From NCBI RefSeq assembly GCF_019104725.1, contig NZ_JAHRXF010000008.1, positions 1 through 64,000 of the forward strand: a stretch of DNA of 64,000 nt, given 5' to 3'. The notes beneath the pieces are model-generated. The model was given only the letters and a program-made list of their open reading frames with translations. It made no database searches and was not told the origin of the DNA. Positions 21,411 to 30,293 of this stretch are shown here, piece by piece. The translations under genes were made by a program, and so were the position numbers. The DNA comes from Streptomyces corallincola (lineage in GTDB: Bacteria > Actinomycetota > Actinomycetes > Streptomycetales > Streptomycetaceae). Each line of letters begins with the position of its first letter. The stretch's first letter is position 1.

Positions 21411-22082
21411 ATGGGTACTGAAGTCGGCGCGCACATAGTCTGGGACTGGAACGGCACCCTGTTCCACGACAATGACGCGATCATCGGCGCCACCAACGCG
21501 GCGTTCGCGGAGATCGGGCTCGCGCCGATCACGCTGGAGCGGTACCGGGCGCTGTACTGCGTCCCGGTGCCGAAGTTCTACGAGCGGCTGCTCGGCCGAC
21601 TGCCCACCGACGCCGAGTGGGAGCTGATGGACGGGGTGTTCCACCGGCACTACACCGAGCGCCGGGTGCGCTGCGCGCTGACCGAGGGCGTCACCGACCT
21701 GCTGGCGGGCTGGCGTTCGGCCGGGCACAGCCAGTCCCTGCTGAGCATGTACGGCCACGACGAGCTGGTGCCCCTGGTGCGGGACCTCGGTATCGAGGCG
21801 CACTTCCTGCGGGTCGAGGGGCGTACGGGGCCGTCCGGCGGGAGCAAGGCCGCGCACATGGTGCGGCACCTGGCGGCGCTGGCCGGGAGCGTGGAAGCGG
21901 CTCGGACCGTGGTGATCGGGGACGCGGCGGACGACGCGGTCGCCGCCCGGCACGCCGGTGCCCACGCGGTGCTCTACACCGGCGGCTCGCACAGCCGGGC
22001 CAGCCTGGAGGGGGTCGAGGGGGTGCCGGTCGTGGACACGCTGGCCGAGGCCGTGGACGAGGCGCGGCGGCTGGCCGCCTGA
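21411..22082 (+). CDS. HAD-family hydrolase
   Basis: A 223-residue HAD phosphatase. Motif I is WDWNGTLFHD (nucleophile Asp about residue 11), with Thr after Asn-Gly in the usual D-x-N-G-T order. A helical cap follows, then motif II around SLLSMYG, the Lys of motif III (GGSKAAHM), and motif IV VVIGDAADDAVAARHAGA. It probably dephosphorylates a small metabolite; phosphoglycolate phosphatase-like genes look similar but this cannot be decided here. The ATG of MGTEVGAH is preferred to an upstream GTG. Confidence 0.88.
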   Translation: MGTEVGAHIVWDWNGTLFHDNDAIIGATNAAFAEIGLAPITLERYRALYCVPVPKFYERLLGRLPTDAEWELMDGVFHRHYTERRVRCALTEGVTDLLAGWRSAGHSQSLLSMYGHDELVPLVRDLGIEAHFLRVEGRTGPSGGSKAAHMVRHLAALAGSVEAARTVVIGDAADDAVAARHAGAHAVLYTGGSHSRASLEGVEGVPVVDTLAEAVDEARRLAA

Positions 22083-22131
22083 GCGGGGCCGGTCCGGCCA
22101 CGGGCCGTCCTCCGCCCGGTACCGGTGGGGC

Positions 22132-22698
22132 TCAGTCCACCGGGGCCGCCACCCGCAGCACCTTCAGGAACTCCCGCATCCACGCCGGGTGGTCGGGCCA
22201 GGCGCGGGACGAGACCAGCGTGCCGTCCACCACCGCCTCGGCGTCCTCGAAGTGGGCGCCCGCCGTCTGCATGTCCATCTCCAGCGCCGGATAGGCGGTG
22301 ACCCGGCGCCCGCTCAGGCCCTCGACCGCGGCCGTGAGCAGCGGGCCGTGGCAGATCTGGGCGACGGGTCTGTCCGCGTCGAAGAACGCCTTGAGGATCT
22401 TGCGGAGTTCGGGGTCGTTGCGCAGGTACTCGGGCGCCCGGCCGCCGGGGATCACCAGGGCCGCGTAGGCGCCGGGATCGACCTCGGAGAAGGCCAGGTC
22501 GGCGGGCCAGGTGTAGCCGGGCTTCTCGGTGTAGGTGTCGAAGCCGGGTTCGAAGTCGTGGACGACGAAGCGGAGCGTCTTGCGGGCCGGGGCCGCGATG
22601 TCCACCTCGTACCCCTCCTCCCGCAACCGCTGGTACGGGTAGAGGACTTCGAGGGACTCCGCCGCGTCGCCGGTGACGACGAGGATCTTCGGGGGCAT
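22132..22698 (-). CDS. DJ-1/PfpI family protein
   Basis: A 188-residue single-domain member of the DJ-1/PfpI superfamily. The nucleophile elbow is VAQICHGPLLTAA (Cys about residue 110) with the acidic partner near the N-terminus (SLEVLYPYQRL). Family members are glyoxalases, deglycases, chaperones or proteases, so the activity is not settled. The ATG follows GAAGGAGGGG. The transcript leader contains a perfect 20-base palindrome. It converges with the HAD gene. Confidence 0.88.
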   Translation of the reverse strand: MPPKILVVTGDAAESLEVLYPYQRLREEGYEVDIAAPARKTLRFVVHDFEPGFDTYTEKPGYTWPADLAFSEVDPGAYAALVIPGGRAPEYLRNDPELRKILKAFFDADRPVAQICHGPLLTAAVEGLSGRRVTAYPALEMDMQTAGAHFEDAEAVVDGTLVSSRAWPDHPAWMREFLKVLRVAAPVD

Positions 22699-23434
22699 GT
22701 CCCCTCCTTCGGGGGAGGTGCCTCCCCCGCGCGGGGGAGGTGGGCGCGGTCCCGGCCCGGCACACTCGTAGACGAGCCCGGACGAGGGGGCGTCCGCTCC
22801 CAGCGTGCGACTCCCCGCCGCCCGGCGCGACCCGCGATCCCACCGACACGGCAGGACGACCGCCGGAACCACCACGACTCCCTGACCGCCACCGCTCCGT
22901 CAGCGCCACCACTCCACGACCGCCACCGCTCCGTGAGCACCTCGGTCCCACGGCCGCCGCCACTCACCGGCCACCACCCCTCTACGCCACACCCACCCCC
23001 CGAGTCCCTGTGCAGAACGTCAAACTTCGGCACCGGGTTTTGTACGCATAAGGCTCATGACGGGCCACCCGAGAAGGGAGATAGCCTTGTGGGCGTGATC
23101 AGCGCGATAGTTCGCGGGGACCATCCTGTCCCTGCCCCGCGCCCGGATTGCACGGACAGTCTCCGTGGCCGGGTGGCGGTCGCTGATCCGCTCGGGCGGG
23201 ACGGGGGCGCGGAAGCCCCCGAGGCGCCGACGACAGCCCCGGAGACGAACGCCGCGAGAGCGACGTCACACCGGACGGGCCTGTCGGACATGGCGGAAAT
23301 CCCCGCGTTCATCTCACCTCTCGGCATAGCGTCGGAACGGACCGGAAACCCCGGACCGCGGCGTCGAGCCGGAAGGGGAGACACCGTGTTTCCTTCTACG
23401 TCACGCAACGGCGCGCGACAGGAGCCAGAGGACA
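22699..23434. other. 736-base gene-free region before glutamate dehydrogenase
   Basis: Open frames here show no family features. The left end carries the palindromic leader of the DJ-1 gene (22701-22740). A 17-base direct repeat (GACCGCCACCGCTCCGT) occurs at 22884-22900 and 22918-22934. The stretch CGTCAAACTTCGGCACCGGGTTTTGTACGCATAAGG (about 23018-23053) is locally AT-rich and is the best place for a promoter of the dehydrogenase gene, leaving a leader of nearly 380 bases. Confidence 0.4.
22721..22740. repeat. Perfect 20-base palindrome
   Basis: CCTCCCCCGC/GCGGGGGAGG is fully self-complementary and sits 23 bases upstream of the DJ-1/PfpI start. A smaller CCTCC...GGAGG hairpin lies between it and the ATG and includes the ribosome site. 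Confidence 0.8.
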
Positions 23435-26400
23435 ATGCAGACCAAGCTGGACGAAGCCAAGGCCGAGCTGCTCGAACGGGCGGCCCGCGTAGCTGAGAAC
23501 AGCCCGGTCGGGGGGCACCTACCGACCGGGGCGACGGGCGACGGCTCGGCGGGCACCGCCGACCCCGCGTCCACGCTCGCGTTCCTCCAGCGCTACTACC
23601 TGCACACCGCACCCGAGGACCTCTCCGGCCGCGACCCGGTCGATGCCTTCGGTTCCGCCGTATCGCACTACCGGCTCGCCGAGACCCGGCCGCAGGGCAC
23701 CGCCAACGTCCGGGTGCACACGCCGACGGTCGAGGAGAACGGCTGGACCTGCAGCCACACCGTGGTGGAGGTCGTCACCGACGACATGCCCTTCCTGGTG
23801 GACTCGGTCACCAACGAGCTGACCCGGCAGGGGCGCGGCATCCACGTCGTGATCCACCCGCAGATGGTGGTGCGCCGCGACCTCACCGGCAAGCTGATCG
23901 AGGTGCTGCCCGTCCCGGCCTCCTCCGGTGACCTCCCGCACGACGCGCACGTCGAGTCCTGGATTCACGTCGAGACCGACCGCGAGACCGACCGCGCCGA
24001 CCTCAAGCAGATCGCCGGTGACCTGCTCCGGGTCCTGTCCGACGTCCGTGAGGCCGTCGAGGACTGGGAGAAGATGCGCGAGACGGCGATCCGGGTCGCG
24101 GACGGCCTGACCGCCGAGCCCGCCCCCGCCGACCTCGACACCGCCGAGGCGGAGGAGGCCCGCGAGCTGCTGCGCTGGCTCGCCGCCGACCACTTCACCT
24201 TCCTCGGCTACCGCGAGTACCAGCTCCTGGACGACGACAGCCTCGCCGCCGTCCCCGGTACCGGCCTCGGTGTCCTGCGTTCCGACCCCAAGCACTCCGA
24301 GGACGACCAGCACCCGGTCAGCCCCTCCTTCGAGCGGCTGTCCGCCGACGCCCGCGCCAAGGCCCGCGAGCACAAGCTGCTGGTGCTGACCAAGGCCAAC
24401 AGCCGGGCCACCGTGCACCGGCCGTCGTACCTGGACTACATCGGCGTCAAGAAGTTCGACGCGGACGGCAACGTCGTCGGTGAGCGCCGCTTCCTCGGTC
24501 TGTTCTCGTCCGCCGCCTACACCGAGTCGGTGCGCCGGGTGCCGGTCATCCGCCGCAGGGTCGCGGAGGTGCTCCAGCGCGCCGGGTTCTCGCCCAACAG
24601 CCACGACGGCCGCGACCTGCTCCAGATCCTGGAGACCTACCCGCGCGACGAACTGTTCCAGACCCCGCCCGCCGAACTGCAGTCCATCGCCACCAGCGTG
24701 CTCTACCTCCAGGAGCGCCGCCGACTGCGGCTCTACCTCCGCCAGGACGAGTACGGCCGCTACTACTCGGCCCTCGTCTACCTGCCGCGCGACCGCTACA
24801 CCACCGGCGTCCGGCTGCGGATCATCGACATCCTCAAGGAGGAACTGGGCGGTATCAGCGTCGATTTCACCGCCTGGAACACCGAGTCGATCCTGTCCCG
24901 GCTGCACTTCGTGGTCCGGGTCCCGCAGGGCACCGAGCTGCCCCAGCTGTCGGACGCCGACAAGGACCGCATCGAGGCCCGGCTGGTCGAGGCCGCCCGC
25001 TCCTGGGCGGACGGTTTCGCGGAGGCGCTGAACGCTGAGTGCGGCGAGGAGCGCGCCGCCGAGATGCTCCGCCGCTACCAGGGCGGCAACGCCTTCCCCG
25101 AGGGGTACAAGGCGGACCACACCCCGCGTGCCGCCGTCGCGGACCTCGTCCACCTGGAGCGCCTGAGCGGCGAGCAGGGCGACGACTTCTCGCTCAGCCT
25201 GTACGAGCCGGTGGGCGCCGCGCCCGGTGAGCGCCGCTTCAAGATCTACCGCAGGGGCGACGCGGTCTCCCTGTCGGCCGTGCTGCCGGTCCTCAACCGG
25301 CTCGGCGTCGAGGTCGTGGACGAGCGGCCGTACGAACTGCGCTGCTCGGACCGGACCACCGCCTGGATCTACGACTTCGGCCTGCGCATGCCGAAGGCGC
25401 TGGGCGCCGGTAATGGCGACCTGCTCGGCGAGGACGGCCGGGAGCGGTTCCAGGAGGCGTTCGCCGCGACCTGGACCGGCGCGGCGGAGAACGACGGGTT
25501 CAACGCCCTGGTGCTGAGCGCCGGACTGGGCTGGCGGCAGGCGATGGTGCTGCGCGCCTACGCGAAGTACCTGCGCCAGGCCGGTTCCACCTTCAGCCAG
25601 GACTACATGGAGGACACCCTCCGCAACAACGTCCACACCACCCGGCTGCTGGTCTCGCTGTTCGAGGCGCGGATGTCCCCGGACCGGCAGAAGGCCGGAC
25701 TGGAGCTGACCGACGCGCTGCTGGAGGAGCTGGACGCGGCGCTGGACCAGGTCGCCAGCCTGGACGAGGACCGCATCCTGCGTTCCTTCCTCACCGTCAT
25801 CAAGGCCACCCTGCGCACCAGCTTCTTCCAGCTCACCGAGGACGGCACGCCGCACTCCTACGTGGCGATGAAGTTCGACCCGCAGGCCATCCCCGACCTG
25901 CCCGCACCGCGCCCGGCGTACGAGATCTGGGTGTACTCCCCGCGTGTGGAGGGTGTGCACCTGCGGTTCGGCAAGGTCGCGCGCGGCGGTCTGCGCTGGT
26001 CGGACCGGCGGGAGGACTTCCGGACCGAGATCCTCGGCCTGGTCAAGGCGCAGATGGTGAAGAACACCGTCATCGTGCCGGTGGGCGCCAAGGGCGGCTT
26101 CGTCGCCAAGCAGCTGCCCGATCCGGGGGTGGACCGGGACGCGTGGCTCGCGGAGGGCATCGCCAGCTACAAGACGTTCATCTCGGCGCTGCTCGACATC
26201 ACCGACAACATGGTGGCCGGTGAGGTCGTGCCGCCGCGTGACGTGGTCCGGCACGACGGGGACGACACCTATCTGGTGGTCGCGGCCGACAAGGGCACGG
26301 CGACGTTCTCCGACATCGCCAACGGGGTCGCGGAGTCGTACGACTTCTGGCTCGGGGACGCGTTCGCCTCCGGCGGTTCAGCGGGCTACGACCACAAGGG

Positions 26401-28393
26401 CATGGGCATCACCGCGCGCGGCGCCTGGGAGTCCGTGAAGCGGCACTTCCGCGAGCTGGGCGTGGACACCCAGTCCGAGGACTTCACGGTCGTCGGCATC
26501 GGTGACATGTCCGGTGACGTGTTCGGCAACGGCATGCTGCTCAGCGAGCACATCCGGGTGGTCGCCGCCTTCGACCACCGGCACATCTTCATCGACCCGG
26601 TCCCGGACGCGGCGACCTCGTACGCCGAGCGGCGCCGGCTGTTCGAGCTGCCCCGCTCCAGCTGGGCCGACTACGACACGAAGCTGCTGTCGGCGGGCGG
26701 CGGGGTGTTCCCGCGCAGCGCCAAGGCGATCCAGCTCAACGCGCACATCCGGCAGGCCCTGGGCATCGAGGAGAAGATCTCCAAGATGACCCCGGCCGAC
26801 CTGATGAAGGCGATCCTGCACGCCCCGGTGGACCTGCTGTGGAACGGCGGCATCGGCACGTACGTGAAGTCGTCGGCGGAGTCCAACGCCGATGTCGGCG
26901 ACAAGGCCAACGACGCGATCCGGGTGGACGGCGCCGACCTGCGGGTCAAGGTCGTCGGCGAGGGCGGCAACCTGGGCCTGACCCAGCTCGGCCGGATCGA
27001 GTTCGCCCTGGCGGGCGGCCGGATCAACACCGACGCGATCGACAACAGCGCCGGTGTGGACACCTCCGACCACGAGGTGAACATCAAGATCCTGCTCAAC
27101 GGCCTGGTCACCGACGGCGACATGACGGTGAAGCAGCGCAACAAGGTGCTCGCCGAGATGACCGACGAGGTCGGCGCCCTGGTGCTGCGCAACAACTACG
27201 CGCAGAACACCGCCATCGCCAACGCCCTGTTCCAGTCGAACGACATGCTCCACGCCCAGCAGCGGTTCATCCGCCACCTGGTGCGCGAGGGCCACCTCGA
27301 CCGGGCGCTGGAGTTCCTGCCCGCCGACCGGCAGATCCGCGAGCGGCTCAACCAGGGCCAGGGTCTCACCGGCCCGGAGACGGCCGTCCTGCTCGCCTAC
27401 ACGAAGATCACGGTCGCGGACGAGCTGCTGCACACCTCGCTGCCCGACGACCCGTATCTGCGCGGGCTGCTGCACGCGTACTTCCCGACCGCGCTGCGCG
27501 AGCGGTTCGCGGAGGCCGTGGACAGCCACCCGCTGCGCCGTGAGATCACCACGACCGTGCTGGTCAACGACACGGTGAACACGGGCGGTACGACGTATCT
27601 GCACCGGCTCCGCGAGGAGACCGGGGCCTCCCTGGAGGAGATCGTCCGCGCCCAGACCGCGGCCCGTGCCATCTTCCGCTCGGCGCCGGTGTGGGACGCG
27701 GTGGAGGAGCTGGACAACACGGTGGACGCGGGGGTGCAGACCCGTATCCGGCTGCACTCGCGGCGCCTGGTGGAGCGCGGCACGCGCTGGCTGCTGAACA
27801 ACCGGCCGCAGCCGCTCCAGCTCGCGGAGACCGTCGAGTTCTTCGGCGAGCGGGTCGAGCGGGTCTGGCAGGAGCTGCCGAAGCTGGTGCGCGGCGCGGA
27901 CCTGGAGTGGTACCAGCACGTGTACGACGAGCTGTCCGAGGCCGGGGTGCCGGACGAACTGGCCGCCAAGGTGGCCGGGTTCTCCTCCGCCTTCCCGGCG
28001 CTGGACATCGTCTCGGTCGCCGACCGCATGGGCAAGGAGCCGCTGGACGTGGCCGAGGTCTACTACGACCTCGCCGACCGGCTCGGCATCAGCCAGCTCA
28101 TGGACCGCATCATCGAGCTGCCCCGCGCGGACCGCTGGCAGTCGATGGCCCGTGCCTCCATCCGTGAGGACCTGTACGCGGCCCATGCCGCCCTCACCGC
28201 CGACGTGCTCGCGGCCGGGGACAGCCCGGCGACGCCGGGGCAGCGGTACGAGGCGTGGGAGGCGGACAACGCGGCGATCCTGGGCCGGGCGCGGACGACG
28301 CTGGAGGAGATCCGGGGTTCGGACGCGTTCGACCTCGCCAACCTGTCGGTGGCGATGCGCACCATGCGGACGCTGCTGAGGTCTCACTCGTAG
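23435..28393 (+). CDS. NAD-dependent glutamate dehydrogenase, large (180 kDa) type
   Basis: A 1652-residue enzyme of the large NAD-GDH class (first described in Streptomyces clavuligerus), which deaminates glutamate to 2-oxoglutarate and ammonium. The N-terminal half holds ACT-like regulatory segments (SHTVVEVVTDDMPFLVDSVT). The catalytic core starts near residue 830 (RFGKVARGGLRWSDRREDFR), with VGAKGGFVAKQL near 884 and the nucleotide-binding GIGDMSGDVFGNGMLLS near 1025. The C-terminal ~400 residues are helical. The length fits the family. Start ATG behind AGAGGA. It is monocistronic and closed by a strong terminator. Confidence 0.97.
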   Translation: MQTKLDEAKAELLERAARVAENSPVGGHLPTGATGDGSAGTADPASTLAFLQRYYLHTAPEDLSGRDPVDAFGSAVSHYRLAETRPQGTANVRVHTPTVEENGWTCSHTVVEVVTDDMPFLVDSVTNELTRQGRGIHVVIHPQMVVRRDLTGKLIEVLPVPASSGDLPHDAHVESWIHVETDRETDRADLKQIAGDLLRVLSDVREAVEDWEKMRETAIRVADGLTAEPAPADLDTAEAEEARELLRWLAADHFTFLGYREYQLLDDDSLAAVPGTGLGVLRSDPKHSEDDQHPVSPSFERLSADARAKAREHKLLVLTKANSRATVHRPSYLDYIGVKKFDADGNVVGERRFLGLFSSAAYTESVRRVPVIRRRVAEVLQRAGFSPNSHDGRDLLQILETYPRDELFQTPPAELQSIATSVLYLQERRRLRLYLRQDEYGRYYSALVYLPRDRYTTGVRLRIIDILKEELGGISVDFTAWNTESILSRLHFVVRVPQGTELPQLSDADKDRIEARLVEAARSWADGFAEALNAECGEERAAEMLRRYQGGNAFPEGYKADHTPRAAVADLVHLERLSGEQGDDFSLSLYEPVGAAPGERRFKIYRRGDAVSLSAVLPVLNRLGVEVVDERPYELRCSDRTTAWIYDFGLRMPKALGAGNGDLLGEDGRERFQEAFAATWTGAAENDGFNALVLSAGLGWRQAMVLRAYAKYLRQAGSTFSQDYMEDTLRNNVHTTRLLVSLFEARMSPDRQKAGLELTDALLEELDAALDQVASLDEDRILRSFLTVIKATLRTSFFQLTEDGTPHSYVAMKFDPQAIPDLPAPRPAYEIWVYSPRVEGVHLRFGKVARGGLRWSDRREDFRTEILGLVKAQMVKNTVIVPVGAKGGFVAKQLPDPGVDRDAWLAEGIASYKTFISALLDITDNMVAGEVVPPRDVVRHDGDDTYLVVAADKGTATFSDIANGVAESYDFWLGDAFASGGSAGYDHKGMGITARGAWESVKRHFRELGVDTQSEDFTVVGIGDMSGDVFGNGMLLSEHIRVVAAFDHRHIFIDPVPDAATSYAERRRLFELPRSSWADYDTKLLSAGGGVFPRSAKAIQLNAHIRQALGIEEKISKMTPADLMKAILHAPVDLLWNGGIGTYVKSSAESNADVGDKANDAIRVDGADLRVKVVGEGGNLGLTQLGRIEFALAGGRINTDAIDNSAGVDTSDHEVNIKILLNGLVTDGDMTVKQRNKVLAEMTDEVGALVLRNNYAQNTAIANALFQSNDMLHAQQRFIRHLVREGHLDRALEFLPADRQIRERLNQGQGLTGPETAVLLAYTKITVADELLHTSLPDDPYLRGLLHAYFPTALRERFAEAVDSHPLRREITTTVLVNDTVNTGGTTYLHRLREETGASLEEIVRAQTAARAIFRSAPVWDAVEELDNTVDAGVQTRIRLHSRRLVERGTRWLLNNRPQPLQLAETVEFFGERVERVWQELPKLVRGADLEWYQHVYDELSEAGVPDELAAKVAGFSSAFPALDIVSVADRMGKEPLDVAEVYYDLADRLGISQLMDRIIELPRADRWQSMARASIREDLYAAHAALTADVLAAGDSPATPGQRYEAWEADNAAILGRARTTLEEIRGSDAFDLANLSVAMRTMRTLLRSHS

Positions 28394-28438
28394 CGGCGGA
28401 GTGATGACGGTACGGCGCGCGAGGCGTCGTACGACGGG

Positions 28439-28478
28439 GGGCGCCCCGGACCGGAGTCATCGGTCCGGGGCGCCCCTT
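28439..28478 (+). terminator. Strong intrinsic terminator after glutamate dehydrogenase
   Basis: GGGCGCCCCGGACCG and CGGTCCGGGGCGCCC form a perfect 15-base stem with a 7-base loop, followed by CTTT. It lies 45 bases after the stop codon. Confidence 0.9.
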
Positions 28479-28523
28479 TGTCGCTTTCCCGGCACTTTGG
28501 GGGGTTTCGGATAGGGTCGGGCC

Positions 28524-30035
28524 GTGACAGTGAACCCCCCGAGGCCCCGGTCGTCCGGCGGGACGCGGTCCACACCGGACCGCGCCGCCACGTTCGGCCG
28601 GGTGCTGCCGCAGGCCGCCGTCGCGCTGGTCCTGCTGCTGATGCTGCTGGTCGTGGTCCGACTGCCCTGGGCGGGCGACCTCGGTATGCACGCGGCGACG
28701 CTGCAACGGCTGCGGCACAGCCTGCTGCATCCCGGAAATCCGCTGGTCGATGCGGACACACCGAGTCCGTACTACTCGCCCTGGATGCTGCTGCTCGGCT
28801 GTGTCGCCCGGGTGACGAGCCTGTCCGTCTTCCAGGTGCTGCGCGTGGGGGCGGTCGTCGGGCTGGCGCTGCTGGTCGGCGGGGTGTGGCGGTACGTCCG
28901 CACGCTCAGCGCGCACCGGGCGGCGCCCGCGCTCGCGCTGCTCTGCCTGCTGTTCCTGTGGGGGCCGGTGCTGTTCGAGTGGAGCGGGTTCCTCGGGCTC
29001 AACTCCCTCGCGCTCACCGTCGCCTACCCGAGCGTCCTCTCGCTCGGTCTGTCCTTCCACCTCTGGGCCTGGCTCACCCATGCCCTGCGGGGCGGGGAGC
29101 GGCGCTGGCGGGTGTGGCTCGGACTGGGACTGCTGTGGGGGGTGATCCTGCTGTGCCACCAGTTCACGGGTGTGGTCGCCTCCCTCGGCGCGCTGGCGAC
29201 GGTCCTCTCCGCGCGGCCGGGGAGGGCGGTGCTGCTGCGGCTGGGGTGCGGGGTGGTGCTCGGCGTGGTCCTGCTGGGGGTCTGGCCGTACTACGACTTC
29301 TTCGCGCTGTTCTCCGCCGGTGCCGACCTGGAGGCGATCCACCGCTCGCTGTACACCGGGCTCGCCGGGCGGTTCGGGCTGGTCCTGCTCGGGGTCGTCG
29401 CGCTGGTGGCGCGGTGGCGGCGGGACCGGTGGGACGCGCTGGCGCTGTTCTTCGTCCTCGGCGTGCTGGTGTTCGCCGCGGGCGGTCTCACCGGGCACTA
29501 CTCCTGGGGGCGCGCCCTGCCCGCCGTCCTGATCCCGGCCCAGCTCGCCGCCGCGCTGGAGGCCGTGTCCCGAGGGCGGCGCGGCGCGCGGCTGGGATGG
29601 GCGTGGGCCCTGGGCGCCGCCCTGCTGGTGGGCGCGTGGACCCAGGCGGGCACCCTCGGCTACGTCACCGGCCGGTCCGCGCTCCCCGGTGCCGTCGCCG
29701 CCAAGTACCGCGAGCCCTGGCGCGGGTACCAGTGGGTCACCCCCTGGGTGAAGTACGGCGACGTCGTCATGGCCCGCACCTTCCCCGCCCGCCAGCTGCC
29801 CGCCTACGGCGGCTACACGGTTGCCCCCGGCTACCCCGACGTCTTCCTCCCGGACGCGGGGGCGCGTGACGCGGCGGTGCGGCGCTACTTCTCCGCCACC
29901 ACGTCCGCCGGTGAACGCCTGTCCCTGCTGAAGCGGTACGGGGTGCGCTTCGTCCTGGGCGGTCCTGCCGAGCCGTTCCTCCACCGGGTCGCCGTGGGAC
30001 CGGGGGGGCAGGCGCTGTACGAGGTAGGCGGCTGA
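28524..30035 (+). CDS. Polytopic membrane protein, glycosyltransferase-like
   Basis: A 503-residue protein with roughly ten to twelve transmembrane helices (AAVALVLLLMLLVVVRLPW at the start, VGAVVGLALLVGGVWRYV, LLWGVILLCHQFTGVVASL, LALFFVLGVLVFAAGG). A soluble ~110-residue C-terminal domain follows. A short acidic-aromatic loop after the first helix (LPWAGDLGMHAATLQRL) and DTPSPYYSPW resemble the first extracytoplasmic loop of GT-C glycosyltransferases that use lipid-linked sugars, but I cannot assign a family. It starts with GTG and lies at the edge of the envelope polymer region, so a sugar transfer role is plausible. Confidence 0.75.
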   Translation: MTVNPPRPRSSGGTRSTPDRAATFGRVLPQAAVALVLLLMLLVVVRLPWAGDLGMHAATLQRLRHSLLHPGNPLVDADTPSPYYSPWMLLLGCVARVTSLSVFQVLRVGAVVGLALLVGGVWRYVRTLSAHRAAPALALLCLLFLWGPVLFEWSGFLGLNSLALTVAYPSVLSLGLSFHLWAWLTHALRGGERRWRVWLGLGLLWGVILLCHQFTGVVASLGALATVLSARPGRAVLLRLGCGVVLGVVLLGVWPYYDFFALFSAGADLEAIHRSLYTGLAGRFGLVLLGVVALVARWRRDRWDALALFFVLGVLVFAAGGLTGHYSWGRALPAVLIPAQLAAALEAVSRGRRGARLGWAWALGAALLVGAWTQAGTLGYVTGRSALPGAVAAKYREPWRGYQWVTPWVKYGDVVMARTFPARQLPAYGGYTVAPGYPDVFLPDAGARDAAVRRYFSATTSAGERLSLLKRYGVRFVLGGPAEPFLHRVAVGPGGQALYEVGG

Positions 30036-30293
30036 CCGGCGCCGCTGCCGGCCGGGCGGGGTGCCGCCCGCCCGCACCGGAGGGACGGCCCCCGCGCCCC
30101 CGCGCCGCCGCGCAGCTATGTCGGCCACGCCCCCACGCCCCCACGCCGCCACGCCCCCACGCCGCCGCGTCCCACGCCGCTGCGCCCCCGCGCAGCTATG
30201 TCCCCGCGCCCCGCCCCCTCCCGCGCCGCCCTCGGCGGCCCATCTGCCCGCACCCACCGCGCACCCCTACATCGGCGCACCCACCGCGCACCC
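30036..30293. repeat. C-rich repeat region between convergent genes
   Basis: 258 bases of low complexity. CCACGCCCCCACG-type words repeat around 30120-30180. The 15-mer CCGCGCAGCTATGTC occurs twice, about 79 bases apart. A 22-base word (CGCACCCACCGCGCACCCCTAC) occurs at 30249-30270 and 30276-30297; the second copy contains the stop codon of the glycosyltransferase gene. Confidence 0.7.

Noticed and set aside
21958-23496. 512-codon plus frame covering the gap before glutamate dehydrogenase
   Set aside because: It overlaps the DJ-1 gene antisense, then runs through repeats and Pro/Arg-rich sequence with no recognisable domain.
23519-28387. Two large minus-strand frames over the glutamate dehydrogenase gene
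   Set aside because: The plus frame has the full 1652-residue family match; the minus frames have none.
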